In this document: positions 19,615-29,008 of the stretch, piece by piece
Position numbering within the stretch: position 1 is the first letter of the stretch
How the letters are laid out: each line of letters opens with the position of its first letter
Assembly (NCBI GenBank): GCA_028710495.1
Contig: JAQUST010000001.1
Coordinates: forward strand, 169,853-220,404
DNA from: Clostridia bacterium
GTDB lineage: Bacteria > Bacillota > Clostridia > Christensenellales > CAG-917
DNA length: 50,552 bases
Direction: 5' to 3'
Notes under the pieces: model-generated
The model's input: only the letters and a program-made list of their open reading frames with translations
Told to the model about the DNA's origin: nothing
The model's database searches: none
Position numbers and translations under genes: made by a program

Positions 19615-20801
19615 TGATTGATTACAAAAGATTTATCAGCCAAAAGGCATCAAGCCTTCAACCCTCAGGAATCCGCAAGTTTTTTGATGTGGCAAACGAA
19701 ATAAAAGGTGTTATCTCGCTCGGCGTAGGTGAACCCGATTTTGTTACTCCCTGGAGCGTGCGCGATGCGGCGATAAAAAGCATACATAAAGGACGGACAC
19801 AATACACCTCGAACGCAGGTATTATTGAACTTAGACATTCGATTGCGCGCTATATTAACCAAACGCTAAATCTTGATTATAATCCTGAAAATGAAATTAT
19901 TGTGACAGTTGGTGCAAGCGAAGCGATTGATGTTTCTTTGCGCGCAATAATAAATGATGGCGATGAAATTTTACTTCCTGAGCCTTCCTATGTGTCATAT
20001 GCACCGTGTATAACGCTTGCAGGCGGAGTTGCAAAAAGCATTTGTTCAACTGTTGAAAACGAATTTAGAATTAAGCCAGAAGACTTAGAACGTGCTATCA
20101 CTTCAAAAACTAAGGCACTCATATTGCCCTACCCAAACAATCCAACAGGCGCAATAATGGAAAAAGCTGACTTGGAAGCCTTAATCCCCGTGATAAAAAA
20201 ACACAATTTGCTTGTGATTTCTGATGAGATATATAGTGAATTGACTTACGGTAGCACAACACATTGTTCTATCGCTTCATTTGAAGATATGCGTGAACGC
20301 ACTATTGTAATAAACGGTTTTTCAAAAGCTTTTGCTATGACAGGCTGGAGAATTGGTTACATACTTGCGCCAGAGCCACTTGCTTATGCAATGCTAAAAA
20401 TTCATCAATATGTAATAATGTGCGCACCAACAGCAAGTCAGTATGCTGCGCTGACCGCTCTTGAGGATGGATTTAAGGATAACTTCAGTGTGGTCGCAGA
20501 AATGCGTGAACAATATGATATGCGTCGCAATTTTGTAATAAAACGCTTGGATGAAATGGGATTAAAATGCTTTGAACCAAAGGGAGCTTTTTATGTTTTC
20601 CCCTGTGTATCAAGCACAGGACTTGATGGTGAAGAATTTTCGATGCGTCTTTTGAGTGAACAAAAAGTCGCAGTTGTTCCGGGTTCAGCTTTTGGAAACT
20701 GCGGTAATGATTTTATTCGCATATCATATGCTTATTCACTCAAGTCATTAGATGAAGCCCTACAACGTATAGAAAAATTTGTAAAATCTCTCAAAAACTA
20801 A
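19614..20801 (+). CDS. Class I/II PLP-dependent aminotransferase
   Basis: LPYPNNPTGA, SDEIYSELTY, NGFSKAFAMTGWRIGY. Confidence 0.9.
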   Translation: MIDYKRFISQKASSLQPSGIRKFFDVANEIKGVISLGVGEPDFVTPWSVRDAAIKSIHKGRTQYTSNAGIIELRHSIARYINQTLNLDYNPENEIIVTVGASEAIDVSLRAIINDGDEILLPEPSYVSYAPCITLAGGVAKSICSTVENEFRIKPEDLERAITSKTKALILPYPNNPTGAIMEKADLEALIPVIKKHNLLVISDEIYSELTYGSTTHCSIASFEDMRERTIVINGFSKAFAMTGWRIGYILAPEPLAYAMLKIHQYVIMCAPTASQYAALTALEDGFKDNFSVVAEMREQYDMRRNFVIKRLDEMGLKCFEPKGAFYVFPCVSSTGLDGEEFSMRLLSEQKVAVVPGSAFGNCGNDFIRISYAYSLKSLDEALQRIEKFVKSLKN

Positions 20802-21017
20802 AGCATACGTAAAATGACTCTAAAACATAAATGATTGCAAATTCGCTCTACCATAAGGAATTTGCAAAGTGGCTTAAAATTTAGCTTGCTTAAAATTAAG
20901 ATATCAATTTATTGAAAAATAGATATGAATATGTCAAAGTAAATATATAATCCTGTCTTTCAGTCAAATTTACAACTCGATAGTTATAAAATTCAAAACA
21001 AATAGTAAATCGTAAAA

Positions 21018-21050
21018 CAAAGAACCATACATTGTATAGTTCTTTTTGTT
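21018..21050 (+). terminator. Intrinsic terminator
   Basis: aaagaaccatacattgtatagttctttttgttt. Confidence 0.75.
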
Positions 21051-21295
21051 TTATTTACATTTTATATCTATATTGTTTAATTTATGTTGCCGTATCTACT
21101 TTACCGTATCTACTTTATTGTATTTATGTTGTTGTACAAATTTTATTGATAATTTACATAGTTTTAATTCAAGTATTTGATTCGTTCTCTGCAAAACTAA
21201 GTTTTTCTAACAAACACAAAATAAAAAACAAAAAATAAACCTTATTGAACCATATACAAACAGACCTTTCTAAAAATCTATATTTTTTGAAAACC

Positions 21296-21328
21296 AAAAA
21301 AACCGTACAATTTCTTGTACGGTTTTTC
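21296..21328 (-). terminator. Intrinsic terminator downstream of cold shock gene
   Basis: aaaaaaccgtacaatttcttgtacggtttttc. Confidence 0.85.
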
Positions 21329-21348
21329 TCTTTGTTCTTACCAGCTAA

Positions 21349-21561
21349 TTAAAGTGGTTTAACATCGATGGCTCTCATTCTATTGGCATTACGCTTGTCA
21401 GCTTCCATGTCGAATGTAACCTTTTGTCCATCAGTCAATGACTTGTAGCCATCTCCTGTGATTGCAGAGTAATGCACGAATACATCTTCCCCACCTTCGT
21501 CATTGGCGATAAAACCAAATCCTTTGCTTGCATTGAACCACTTTACTGTACCTTTATACAT
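21349..21561 (-). CDS. Cold shock protein (CSD family)
   Basis: [34 protein letters not shown]; true start at 21561 behind a ggaggt RBS. Confidence 0.95.
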   Translation of the reverse strand: MYKGTVKWFNASKGFGFIANDEGGEDVFVHYSAITGDGYKSLTDGQKVTFDMEADKRNANRMRAIDVKPL

Positions 21562-21730
21562 TAAAGATACCTCCAAAAATAAATATTTATCTAGATTAAT
21601 AAAAAATGCCCCCGCGAGTGTTTGTACTTTCGCGAACGCAAATATTACCAACTTCGACACTTGAATTCTAACACACTAATTTTATTATGTCTAGTATTTA
21701 TAAAAAAAATTACAAAAATTTCAAAAAAAG

Positions 21731-22669
21731 TCAAGAAACGACATTTTTTGGTTTACCTTCAATAAAATTTTTCAAATTCTCTACCGTAACAGTCAACAGC
21801 CTTTGCCTTGCTTCAAAAGACATCCAAGCGATATGAGGTGTAATAAGACAATTTTTTGCTGTTAACAAAGGATTATCAGCTTTGGGCGGCTCAACAGACA
21901 AAACATCCAGACCAGCTCCTGCAATCTTTCCAGAATTGAGTGCATCAGCAAGCGCTTCCTCATCAATTAGCCCGCCTCTTGATGTATTCAAAAGAAATGC
22001 GGTTGGTTTCATAAGAGTGATTGTTTTTGCATTTATAAACTTTTCGTTGTCTTTTGATAAAGCGCAATGAAGCGAAACAAAATCAGAGTTTTTCAAAACT
22101 TCTTCCAAAGAAACAGTGTTTTCTTTTGGAGTACGGTTGTAAGCAAGCACCTTCATACCAAATGCCCGCGCAATTTTTGCCACAGCATTCCCAATATTGC
22201 CATAGCCTACTATTCCCATAGTTTTACCATATAGTTCGGTTATCGGAGACGTCGCAAAACAAAAGTCCTGACAGTTCACCCATTCTCCGCTGTGAACAGC
22301 TTTATTGTGTGCGCCAACATTTGAACATAATTCCAAAAGCAGAGCAAACGTCAATTGCGCTACACTATTTGTGCTATATGCGGGGACATTGCAAACTACA
22401 ATGCCCCTCGCCTTTGCTTCAACAACATCAACAACATTATAGCCTGTGGCGTTTATGCCCACAAATTTCAAGTTTGGGCAATTTTCCATAACTACTTTGT
22501 CAATAACCACTTTGTTTACAAAAATTGCTTCTGCAAGACCGATGCGTTCTATTGTGTCTTCTCGTTTTGTACGAGTATAGACAGTCACATCGCCATAAAT
22601 TGACAATGCTTTTTCAAACGATAAATCATCTTGCTCCACACTGCGAGCGTCCAATACTACGATTTTTAT
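21731..22669 (-). CDS. D-2-hydroxyacid dehydrogenase, apparent ATA start codon
   Basis: GIVGYGNIGNAVAKIARAFGMKVLAY NAD-binding motif; NTSRGGLIDEEAL; family-typical N-terminus (M)KIVVLD lies at ATA codon 22669-22667 with GGAGG 7 nt upstream. Confidence 0.85.
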   Translation of the reverse strand: MKIVVLDARSVEQDDLSFEKALSIYGDVTVYTRTKREDTIERIGLAEAIFVNKVVIDKVVMENCPNLKFVGINATGYNVVDVVEAKARGIVVCNVPAYSTNSVAQLTFALLLELCSNVGAHNKAVHSGEWVNCQDFCFATSPITELYGKTMGIVGYGNIGNAVAKIARAFGMKVLAYNRTPKENTVSLEEVLKNSDFVSLHCALSKDNEKFINAKTITLMKPTAFLLNTSRGGLIDEEALADALNSGKIAGAGLDVLSVEPPKADNPLLTAKNCLITPHIAWMSFEARQRLLTVTVENLKNFIEGKPKNVVS

Positions 22670-22925
22670 AATTCTTCCTCCACTTCTAATCAGCGAAAAA
22701 CTAATATTATGCCTATATACTTTGTTCAAAATCATAATATCATTACTCTCAAAAAAAAGCAATTCAAGTATCCGAAAAAATTAGTTCGATTTCAACTTAT
22801 CCAAGTATTATCTTAGTTGCTATCCATTGATTGCTATCGACAAATTTTAGACTTATAAACTATTTTTTCAGAATAATGACTATTGTTCTCAATTTCTATC
22901 TGTCATTATGTATTTCATAAACCGT

Positions 22926-23765
22926 TTAATTCAGCTTATCCAAATATTCACCTTGCGCAAAGTAAGCAACACCGAACATAAGATTCCCAAGAGCGCCACC
23001 GAATTCAGGAGCACCCTCAATATTGAGAAATCCTTGTTCAATATAGGGTATCATTTCTGCTTTTGACATAAGGATATCCAGCGCATGTTGCGGAGAATCC
23101 CAACGCATTGTCAAGAAAGGACGACATCTTTTATATTCGCCTCTTCCAGCCTTCGAGTTTCCAGCCTTAATACGCAACCAGGATTGAAGTTCAGGATATC
23201 CGCTGACCGCAAAAGCATACGCCCTGTCAGGGCTAGGCTCAGTAAATGCCTTAAATTCTGGATAACCCAATTTATTAAGCTGACTGATACCGCTTGGCAG
23301 CAAATAGAAATATAATTTGACAAGCATAATCTGATCTTCTAGTTTTTGTGGAACATCTTTGCATTGCAGCAATCCTGCCATACGCAAAAGCGTCATAAGG
23401 ATTGAAACCAAAATTCCAAGTTTACCCCAACCCTTAATTTTGGGCAACGGCATGCCTTTCCCTGAGAAAAAGATATTGAAGTCACGCAGATTTGGAAAAA
23501 TAAACTCAACATCAGGATTTTCGTGGAGCTTCCCAACATTTACTGTCCAGTTCCCGTCCTCGACAACAAAATGAGTGCCCATAGCACCACCCTCTGCCTC
23601 GGAATATTTTGCGCTCACTTGGAAAACGAAAGATTTTCCAGCAAACTTTTTGCCATATTTTTCTTCACTCTCTGCGATGACACGAAGCAACGGCAATGCG
23701 GAATATAAAAATATTCGTGCCGCGTAGACATCGTCTTGAGTGATAATTGGTGATTGTTTTGCCAT
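22926..23765 (-). CDS. SCP2-like lipid/sterol-carrier fold protein, uncharacterised
   Basis: KFAGKSFVFQVSAKY...WTVNVGKLHENPDVEFIFPNLRDF; C-terminal DILMSKAEMIPYIEQGFLNIEGAPEFGGALGNLM resembles SCP2 C-terminus. Confidence 0.5.
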   Translation of the reverse strand: MAKQSPIITQDDVYAARIFLYSALPLLRVIAESEEKYGKKFAGKSFVFQVSAKYSEAEGGAMGTHFVVEDGNWTVNVGKLHENPDVEFIFPNLRDFNIFFSGKGMPLPKIKGWGKLGILVSILMTLLRMAGLLQCKDVPQKLEDQIMLVKLYFYLLPSGISQLNKLGYPEFKAFTEPSPDRAYAFAVSGYPELQSWLRIKAGNSKAGRGEYKRCRPFLTMRWDSPQHALDILMSKAEMIPYIEQGFLNIEGAPEFGGALGNLMFGVAYFAQGEYLDKLN

Positions 23766-23766
23766 A

Positions 23767-24777
23767 TTACACCTCGTCGCCCCAATCTTCGTCAGCCTCG
23801 AAGTCTGCTTTCATAACTTCAAGCACATTCTTGACGATACCCTCTGAATCAATTTCATACATTGCCATTAAGTCCTCGTGAAGTCCTATTGCTGAAAAGT
23901 GGTCTTGAAGTCCAAGCTTTCTGAATGCGCAGGCCTTTCCACCTTCAACAACAACCTCAGCAACTGCGCTACCAAGACCTCCAATAACTGTGTGGTCTTC
24001 AACTGTAACGATACGACGGGTTTCTTTGACAGCTTTCAACACTGCCTCACGGTCTATTGGCTTTATGGTGTGCATATTCAAAACTTTAGCCGAAATTTTA
24101 TAATCGTTCTTCAATATCGACGCTGCTTGAACCGCTTGATAAACGCAAGAACCACACGCAATAATCGTGATGTCTGTTCCATCGCACATTTCGACTGCTT
24201 TTCCAACTTCAAAGTCATAATCATCTGTGCTGTAAACTGTTTGATCAAATCCGCGATTGATTCGAATATAGAACGGTCCTTTTGTTGCGGCAGCGGCTTT
24301 GACTGCAAGCCCTGTTTCGATGCCGTCTGCGGGACAAATTAGTGTCATATTGACAAGACTACGGATAATAGCAAAATCTTCAATAGCGTGGTGAGTGCTT
24401 CCTGCCTGTCCAAAGGATGTTCCGCCGTGCGTGCCAATAATTTTGACGTTCAGATTTTGATAGCAGATGTCGGTATGCACTTGATCAAGAGCTCGCATTG
24501 AAGCGAAAACGGAAAATGAGGATGCAAAAGGAGTAAGTCCACATTTCGCAAGTCCTGCTGAAATTCCATAAAGGTTTTGCTCCGCAATGCCGACGTTGAT
24601 AAATCTATCGGGGAATTTCTTTTGGAAATCACCGATTTTGGTTGAGCCTGCAAGGTCCGCGGTAAGTGCCACAATGGTCGGGTCCTTTTCGCCTAGCTCA
24701 CACAATGTTTTGCCAAATATTTCTGCTGTGGCGAGCTTTGTGCTCTCGACAGCTGTAAAAACGAGTCCGCCTGCCAT
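23767..24777 (-). CDS. Transketolase C-terminal subunit (split transketolase)
   Basis: PDRFINVGIAEQNLYGISAGLAKCGLTPFASSFSVFASMRALDQ and VEDHTVIGGLGSAVAEV. Confidence 0.9.
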   Translation of the reverse strand: MAGGLVFTAVESTKLATAEIFGKTLCELGEKDPTIVALTADLAGSTKIGDFQKKFPDRFINVGIAEQNLYGISAGLAKCGLTPFASSFSVFASMRALDQVHTDICYQNLNVKIIGTHGGTSFGQAGSTHHAIEDFAIIRSLVNMTLICPADGIETGLAVKAAAATKGPFYIRINRGFDQTVYSTDDYDFEVGKAVEMCDGTDITIIACGSCVYQAVQAASILKNDYKISAKVLNMHTIKPIDREAVLKAVKETRRIVTVEDHTVIGGLGSAVAEVVVEGGKACAFRKLGLQDHFSAIGLHEDLMAMYEIDSEGIVKNVLEVMKADFEADEDWGDEV

Positions 24778-24778
24778 A

Positions 24779-25648
24779 TTACTTACCCTCCTTTTCAGCT
24801 ACTTCAAGTCTTTGCTTGAGATAATTTGCAAGGTCTTCATTTGCCAAATTGAATTTTGCTTCATCTATTGCGCCATAGTGCCACTTATAGTTTCCAGCCA
24901 TATAACTTACGCCTGCGCCCTTTACGGTGTCACAGATGATGCACACGGGCTTTGTTTTGGCACTCTGCGCGTATTCAATAGCTTCACACAATTCGTCAAA
25001 ACGATGACCATTGACAACTTTCACATCAAATCCGAATGCTGTCCATTTGTCAGCAAACGGTTCAAGCGCCATAACATCTTCAGTGTTACCGTCAATCATA
25101 TTGTGGTTACGGTCAACAAAAGTGATAAGATTTGAAGCCTTGAAATTAGCTGTCGCCATCGCCGCTTCCCAAACTGAACCCTCATCGCATTCGCCATCGC
25201 CGAGCAATAAGTATGTTTTGTATGTTTTCTTATTGATGCGAGCTGCAAGTGCCATTCCAAGAGCCATTGCTGAGCCGTGACCAAGTGACCCTGTTGAAGC
25301 GTCCAAACCCTTAACTTTGTTTGAATCTAAATGCATGCCAAGCTTACTGCCTGTAAGATTGAATGTTTTAAGTTCTTCCTTTTCAATTAGTCCCAAATCA
25401 GAAAACATAGATGCAAGAGCAATGCCAATGTGTCCTTTTGAAACTACGCAACGGTCGCGATCTGGGTCATCAGTGTTTTTCGGGTCGAAATTTAAGTACT
25501 TATAATATAGTGCGGTAAGAATATCTATCGAACTAAAGCTGCCGCCTATATGACCGCTACCCGCCCAAAATGTTGTTTGCAATGTCAAAGCTCTAAGGTC
25601 ATTAGCCTTTTTTTCAAGCCTTGCCCACTCTTTTTTCGTCAAACTCAT
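24779..25648 (-). CDS. Transketolase N-terminal subunit (split transketolase)
   Basis: GSGHIGGSFSSIDILTALYY; GDGECDEGSVWEAAMAT TPP motif. Confidence 0.92.
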   Translation of the reverse strand: MSLTKKEWARLEKKANDLRALTLQTTFWAGSGHIGGSFSSIDILTALYYKYLNFDPKNTDDPDRDRCVVSKGHIGIALASMFSDLGLIEKEELKTFNLTGSKLGMHLDSNKVKGLDASTGSLGHGSAMALGMALAARINKKTYKTYLLLGDGECDEGSVWEAAMATANFKASNLITFVDRNHNMIDGNTEDVMALEPFADKWTAFGFDVKVVNGHRFDELCEAIEYAQSAKTKPVCIICDTVKGAGVSYMAGNYKWHYGAIDEAKFNLANEDLANYLKQRLEVAEKEGK

Positions 25649-25749
25649 ATTTATTCCTCCATCATATTATTTCGTTCAAAACAGTTCAGATTTTAAAATA
25701 TCAAAACAGACTTGTATTTTGAAAATTCAATTTGAAATTTGCGATAAAG

Positions 25750-27009
25750 TTATTTGATATTATGAATTTTCGCTACAACTTTGTATGCTTCGTCTGCAAT
25801 ATCCAATGTAAATTGTATATCTTCATCCGAAAGCGAGGAATTGATAAATTGATTGTGATGTGAGGTCATAAACACTCCCCGTTTGACCATTTCAGCAACC
25901 CACTCTTGATGAATCATTGATGAATAGTCATTTTTGAGTCGCATAAACCACATTGAAGGTTCTCCTGAAACTATAAGTTCAAACCCGTTCGCTTTTGCAA
26001 CTTCCACCAATCCGCTTTCAAGTTTCTCACCTTTTGCTCTGACAACTTTGTGAATTTCCATTTCACGCATTTTTTTTATTGACGCAATACCCGCAGCAAA
26101 CGGAACAGCTGACAGCCAATAACTTCCTGTATAATAGACATCGGTTGCAGTGCCACGAAGTGAATCAATTCCCGCAAGCGCGCTAACGTTGTAACCGTTC
26201 GCAATTGCCTTGCAGAAGCATTCTAAATCTGCCTTTATTCCATAATGATAGTCACTACCCTTGACATCAAGTCGGAAACCGCAACGAATATCATCAAAAA
26301 TAAGCACAATACCTTCTTTAGTACAAATATCACGAACAGTTTTGTACCAGTCTGCATTTGGGAGTTCATTGTCTTCAAAAACAGGATGCGAATATGGTGT
26401 TGTAATGAAACAGGCAATTTCCCCCTTGTTTTCAGCAACAACACGCTTGAAATCTTCTAAATCATTGAATTTGCAATAAAGATTGTTGGTGACTTCTTCT
26501 TCCAAAATGCCCCCGCATCCAAGTTTTTGAGTCCAGGGTGCGACGCCGTGATACGAGCCCTTGAGCATCAATATCTTCTTGCGTGAAGTGGCTTGCCTTG
26601 CAATCATAATAGAAAACGAAGTGACATCGCCGCCATTCTTTGCGAAGAATACCCAGTCTGCCATATCAACCGTGTCACAAAACAGCTCTGCGAAGTCAAC
26701 AAGAACTTTTGAAGGACTTGTCACACAGTTACCTAGTTTGATTTGCTCAATAGCTGCCGCATCAACGTCATCATCATTGTATCCCATAATATTAGGACCG
26801 TAGGCACACATATAGTCAATGAAACGGTTCCCGTCTACATCCCAAAAATATGAGCCTTTCGCGTGATCAGAAAATATAGGGAATGCCGTAATTGGAATTG
26901 CGCAGCCTTCAGATGGACCTTGATGCCCGTAGACACCGCCCGGAATAACTTTTAATGCACGTTGGAACAACTCACCATTTTTTGTGTAATCATTTATTTT
27001 GAATTTCAT
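25750..27009 (-). CDS. Class III PLP-dependent aminotransferase (glutamate-1-semialdehyde aminomutase-like)
   Basis: VIPGGVYGHQGP, FAKNGGDVTSFSIMIARQATSRKKILMLKGSYHG, IFDDIRCGFRL, CFCKAIANGYNVSALAG. Confidence 0.85.
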   Translation of the reverse strand: MKFKINDYTKNGELFQRALKVIPGGVYGHQGPSEGCAIPITAFPIFSDHAKGSYFWDVDGNRFIDYMCAYGPNIMGYNDDDVDAAAIEQIKLGNCVTSPSKVLVDFAELFCDTVDMADWVFFAKNGGDVTSFSIMIARQATSRKKILMLKGSYHGVAPWTQKLGCGGILEEEVTNNLYCKFNDLEDFKRVVAENKGEIACFITTPYSHPVFEDNELPNADWYKTVRDICTKEGIVLIFDDIRCGFRLDVKGSDYHYGIKADLECFCKAIANGYNVSALAGIDSLRGTATDVYYTGSYWLSAVPFAAGIASIKKMREMEIHKVVRAKGEKLESGLVEVAKANGFELIVSGEPSMWFMRLKNDYSSMIHQEWVAEMVKRGVFMTSHHNQFINSSLSDEDIQFTLDIADEAYKVVAKIHNIK

Positions 27010-27019
27010 AATTTCACCT

Positions 27020-27775
27020 CTATGCCAAATATTTGCTCACAAAAGCAAGCAGTTTACTCATATTGTCGAGCATTGGAAGAAAGCCTTTGATGAGGAATTT
27101 ACCAGCACCAAGGCAACTATAAATATCTGTTTTACCATTGAGAATATCGCTCGCAGTTTGAAGATTTGAAAACTGCATAAGTGCGCGTGGCTCGTCGATT
27201 GCGCCTTTCCTAACAGACATACTGTGCGTTTCATCAATATTGATGACCATTTCGGGACCTTCAACCACACGAAGCTGAATGTCGCCTTGAGGAATTCTCG
27301 AAGCAATCAATTTGCCAATACGGTCGCTATTGCCGATTTCGCAAAGAGCAAAAAATGCAGTGTACGCAGTGAGATATGTATTTATTTTGAAATATTCAGG
27401 ATCTGCCAACAACTCAGATGTTGGCTTCAAAAAATACGACAATCTTGCTGCGAGTTTTGTGAATGTGTCAAGCAAGAATCCCGCTTTGAATATATTAATA
27501 AAAATAGGAATTGTTTTTTCGCCATCAACAAGCTTATTAAAATGTTCTGGCGATGTAAACGAAAGCTTCAAATTCGCTTTTGCTTTTCCACGAATGAATG
27601 CACATTTGCCTTCCACAAATTTTAAGGTTGCATTTCCGACTTTTGGAACATTGAATTGAACTGATATTTTCTGATTTTTGATGATTTCCTGCGCAACCGG
27701 GTCCATAGCACACAAATCTTGAATATTGCGTAAAACGGCAAAAAGATTGATTTTTGCCTTTGTGATATTGTCCAT
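27020..27775 (-). CDS. SCP2-like lipid/sterol-carrier fold protein, uncharacterised
   Basis: KISVQFNVPKVGNATLKFVEGKCAFIRGKAKANLKLSFTSPEHFNKLVDG; second SCP2-like segment ALMQFSNLQTASDILNGKTDIYSCLGAGKFLIKGFLPMLDNMSKLL. Confidence 0.5.
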   Translation of the reverse strand: MDNITKAKINLFAVLRNIQDLCAMDPVAQEIIKNQKISVQFNVPKVGNATLKFVEGKCAFIRGKAKANLKLSFTSPEHFNKLVDGEKTIPIFINIFKAGFLLDTFTKLAARLSYFLKPTSELLADPEYFKINTYLTAYTAFFALCEIGNSDRIGKLIASRIPQGDIQLRVVEGPEMVINIDETHSMSVRKGAIDEPRALMQFSNLQTASDILNGKTDIYSCLGAGKFLIKGFLPMLDNMSKLLAFVSKYLA

Positions 27776-28068
27776 ATTTCCCCTCCCAATAAAGATATTT
27801 CACAAACTAATATACAAAATAAATTAAGTAATTACTAAAAGCGTAACATAATAAAAAATTTATTTCAATACCCAAATTTCTCAATACAGTTCCATTATCT
27901 GAAAAAATTGTCGCATTATAAGGAAGAATAAAAAATACATACTTTTTTTATAGATATATAAAGTGAAAAAAAAGAGTTAATATTTTCTTACTTCGATACT
28001 TTTTACCAAATTTTCATGACTTGATGCAGCTTCTGCGATTTTGTGTAAATTAATTGTCAAATATTAGA

Positions 28069-28097
28069 TTGACAACACAACAGTTTAATGATATTCT
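28069..28097 (+). promoter_or_regulatory. Sigma-A-type promoter driving FMN riboswitch
   Basis: TTGACA - 17 nt - TATTCT just upstream of the riboswitch. Confidence 0.7.
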
Positions 28098-28115
28098 CGT
28101 TTTATTAAAATATTC

Positions 28116-28239
28116 TTTGGGCAGGGTTGAATACCCGACCGGTGGTGATGCCGTTTTATACGGACAAGTCCAACAGCCCCAACAGCCGATGCGGTTAGAA
28201 TCCGCAACCGCCTGTAAAGTCAGCATGGGAGAGAGTAGC
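28116..28239 (+). ncRNA. FMN riboswitch (RFN element)
   Basis: gggcagggttgaataCCCGACCGGTGGTgatgcc...agccgatgcggttagaatccgcaaccgcc...agcatgggagagagta matches the RFN consensus blocks. Confidence 0.93.
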
Positions 28240-28264
28240 ATTATTGCACAACAGTGCTTTTTTT
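28236..28264 (+). terminator. Riboswitch expression-platform terminator 1
   Basis: agcattattgcacaacagtgct followed by ttttttt. Confidence 0.6.
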
Positions 28265-28273
28265 GCGTACTAG

Positions 28274-28308
28274 CGACCATTCTCATATGAGAATGTCGTT
28301 TTATTTTT
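28274..28308 (+). terminator. Second terminator-like hairpin in leader
   Basis: cgaccattctcatatgagaatgtcg followed by ttttattttt. Confidence 0.7.
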
Positions 28309-28341
28309 CCATCTATCTTGTCCAAGAAAAAGGATAGCAGG

Positions 28342-28938
28342 ATGAAAATTCAAACAAGAACAATAGCATTTACCGCACTTATGACAGCGCTTGTCACCAT
28401 TTCGACAGCATTTTTGGGCGTAAATATGGGCACAACTTACACAAATCTAGGCGATACTATGATTTTTGTGACCGCTGCCCTTTTTGGACCAGTTCCAGCA
28501 ATGATAGCAGGTGGATTAGGTTCTTTTATTGCAGATATGATGGTTTTCCCAATGACGATGTGGTTCACTCTTGTCATTAAAGGCATTGAAGGACTAATTT
28601 GCGGATTTCTTATTCGCATATTTTCGAAACTGAATTTCAAAAAACCAATAGGAATTATATTGAATTTTATCGCTATGATAGCAGCGGGCATCTGGATGAT
28701 GGCAGGCTATTTTCTTGCAGAGAGTTTATTGTACGGGACACTTGCAGCCGCTGTTTTTGCACTTTCAGCAAATGCGGTGCAAGCAACATTATCAATAACA
28801 TGCGCTTTGATTTTGGTTTACGGTTTTAAGCTCTGCAAGATGAGCATTGATCTCAAAGTTTTCAAATCCACTCATTCTAAAAGCACCAAAACGAACTCGA
28901 GAGATACAAGTACCGAAACACCGCCGACAATAGAATAA
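28342..28938 (+). CDS. ECF transporter S component (probable flavin/precursor uptake, under FMN riboswitch)
   Basis: TYTNLGDTMIFVTAALFGPVPAMIAGGLGSFIADM typical of NLGD-type ECF S components; RBS aagga before ATG at 28342. Confidence 0.85.
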   Translation: MKIQTRTIAFTALMTALVTISTAFLGVNMGTTYTNLGDTMIFVTAALFGPVPAMIAGGLGSFIADMMVFPMTMWFTLVIKGIEGLICGFLIRIFSKLNFKKPIGIILNFIAMIAAGIWMMAGYFLAESLLYGTLAAAVFALSANAVQATLSITCALILVYGFKLCKMSIDLKVFKSTHSKSTKTNSRDTSTETPPTIE

Positions 28939-29008
28939 ATGAAGATTAAAGCATAATTTCTTCTGCTTTCAAAAAAAATTAACAAAGCGACAACATAGTT
29001 GACTTTTT

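Noticed and set aside
20802-21348. Small genes in the 550-bp AT-rich gap after the aminotransferase
   Set aside because: Only low-complexity hydrophobic ORF (21032-21238) starting inside a terminator; no RBS.
28050-28325. Minus- and plus-strand ORFs over the riboswitch (28050-28325, 28054-28290)
   Set aside because: They cover the FMN aptamer and terminators; no protein signature.
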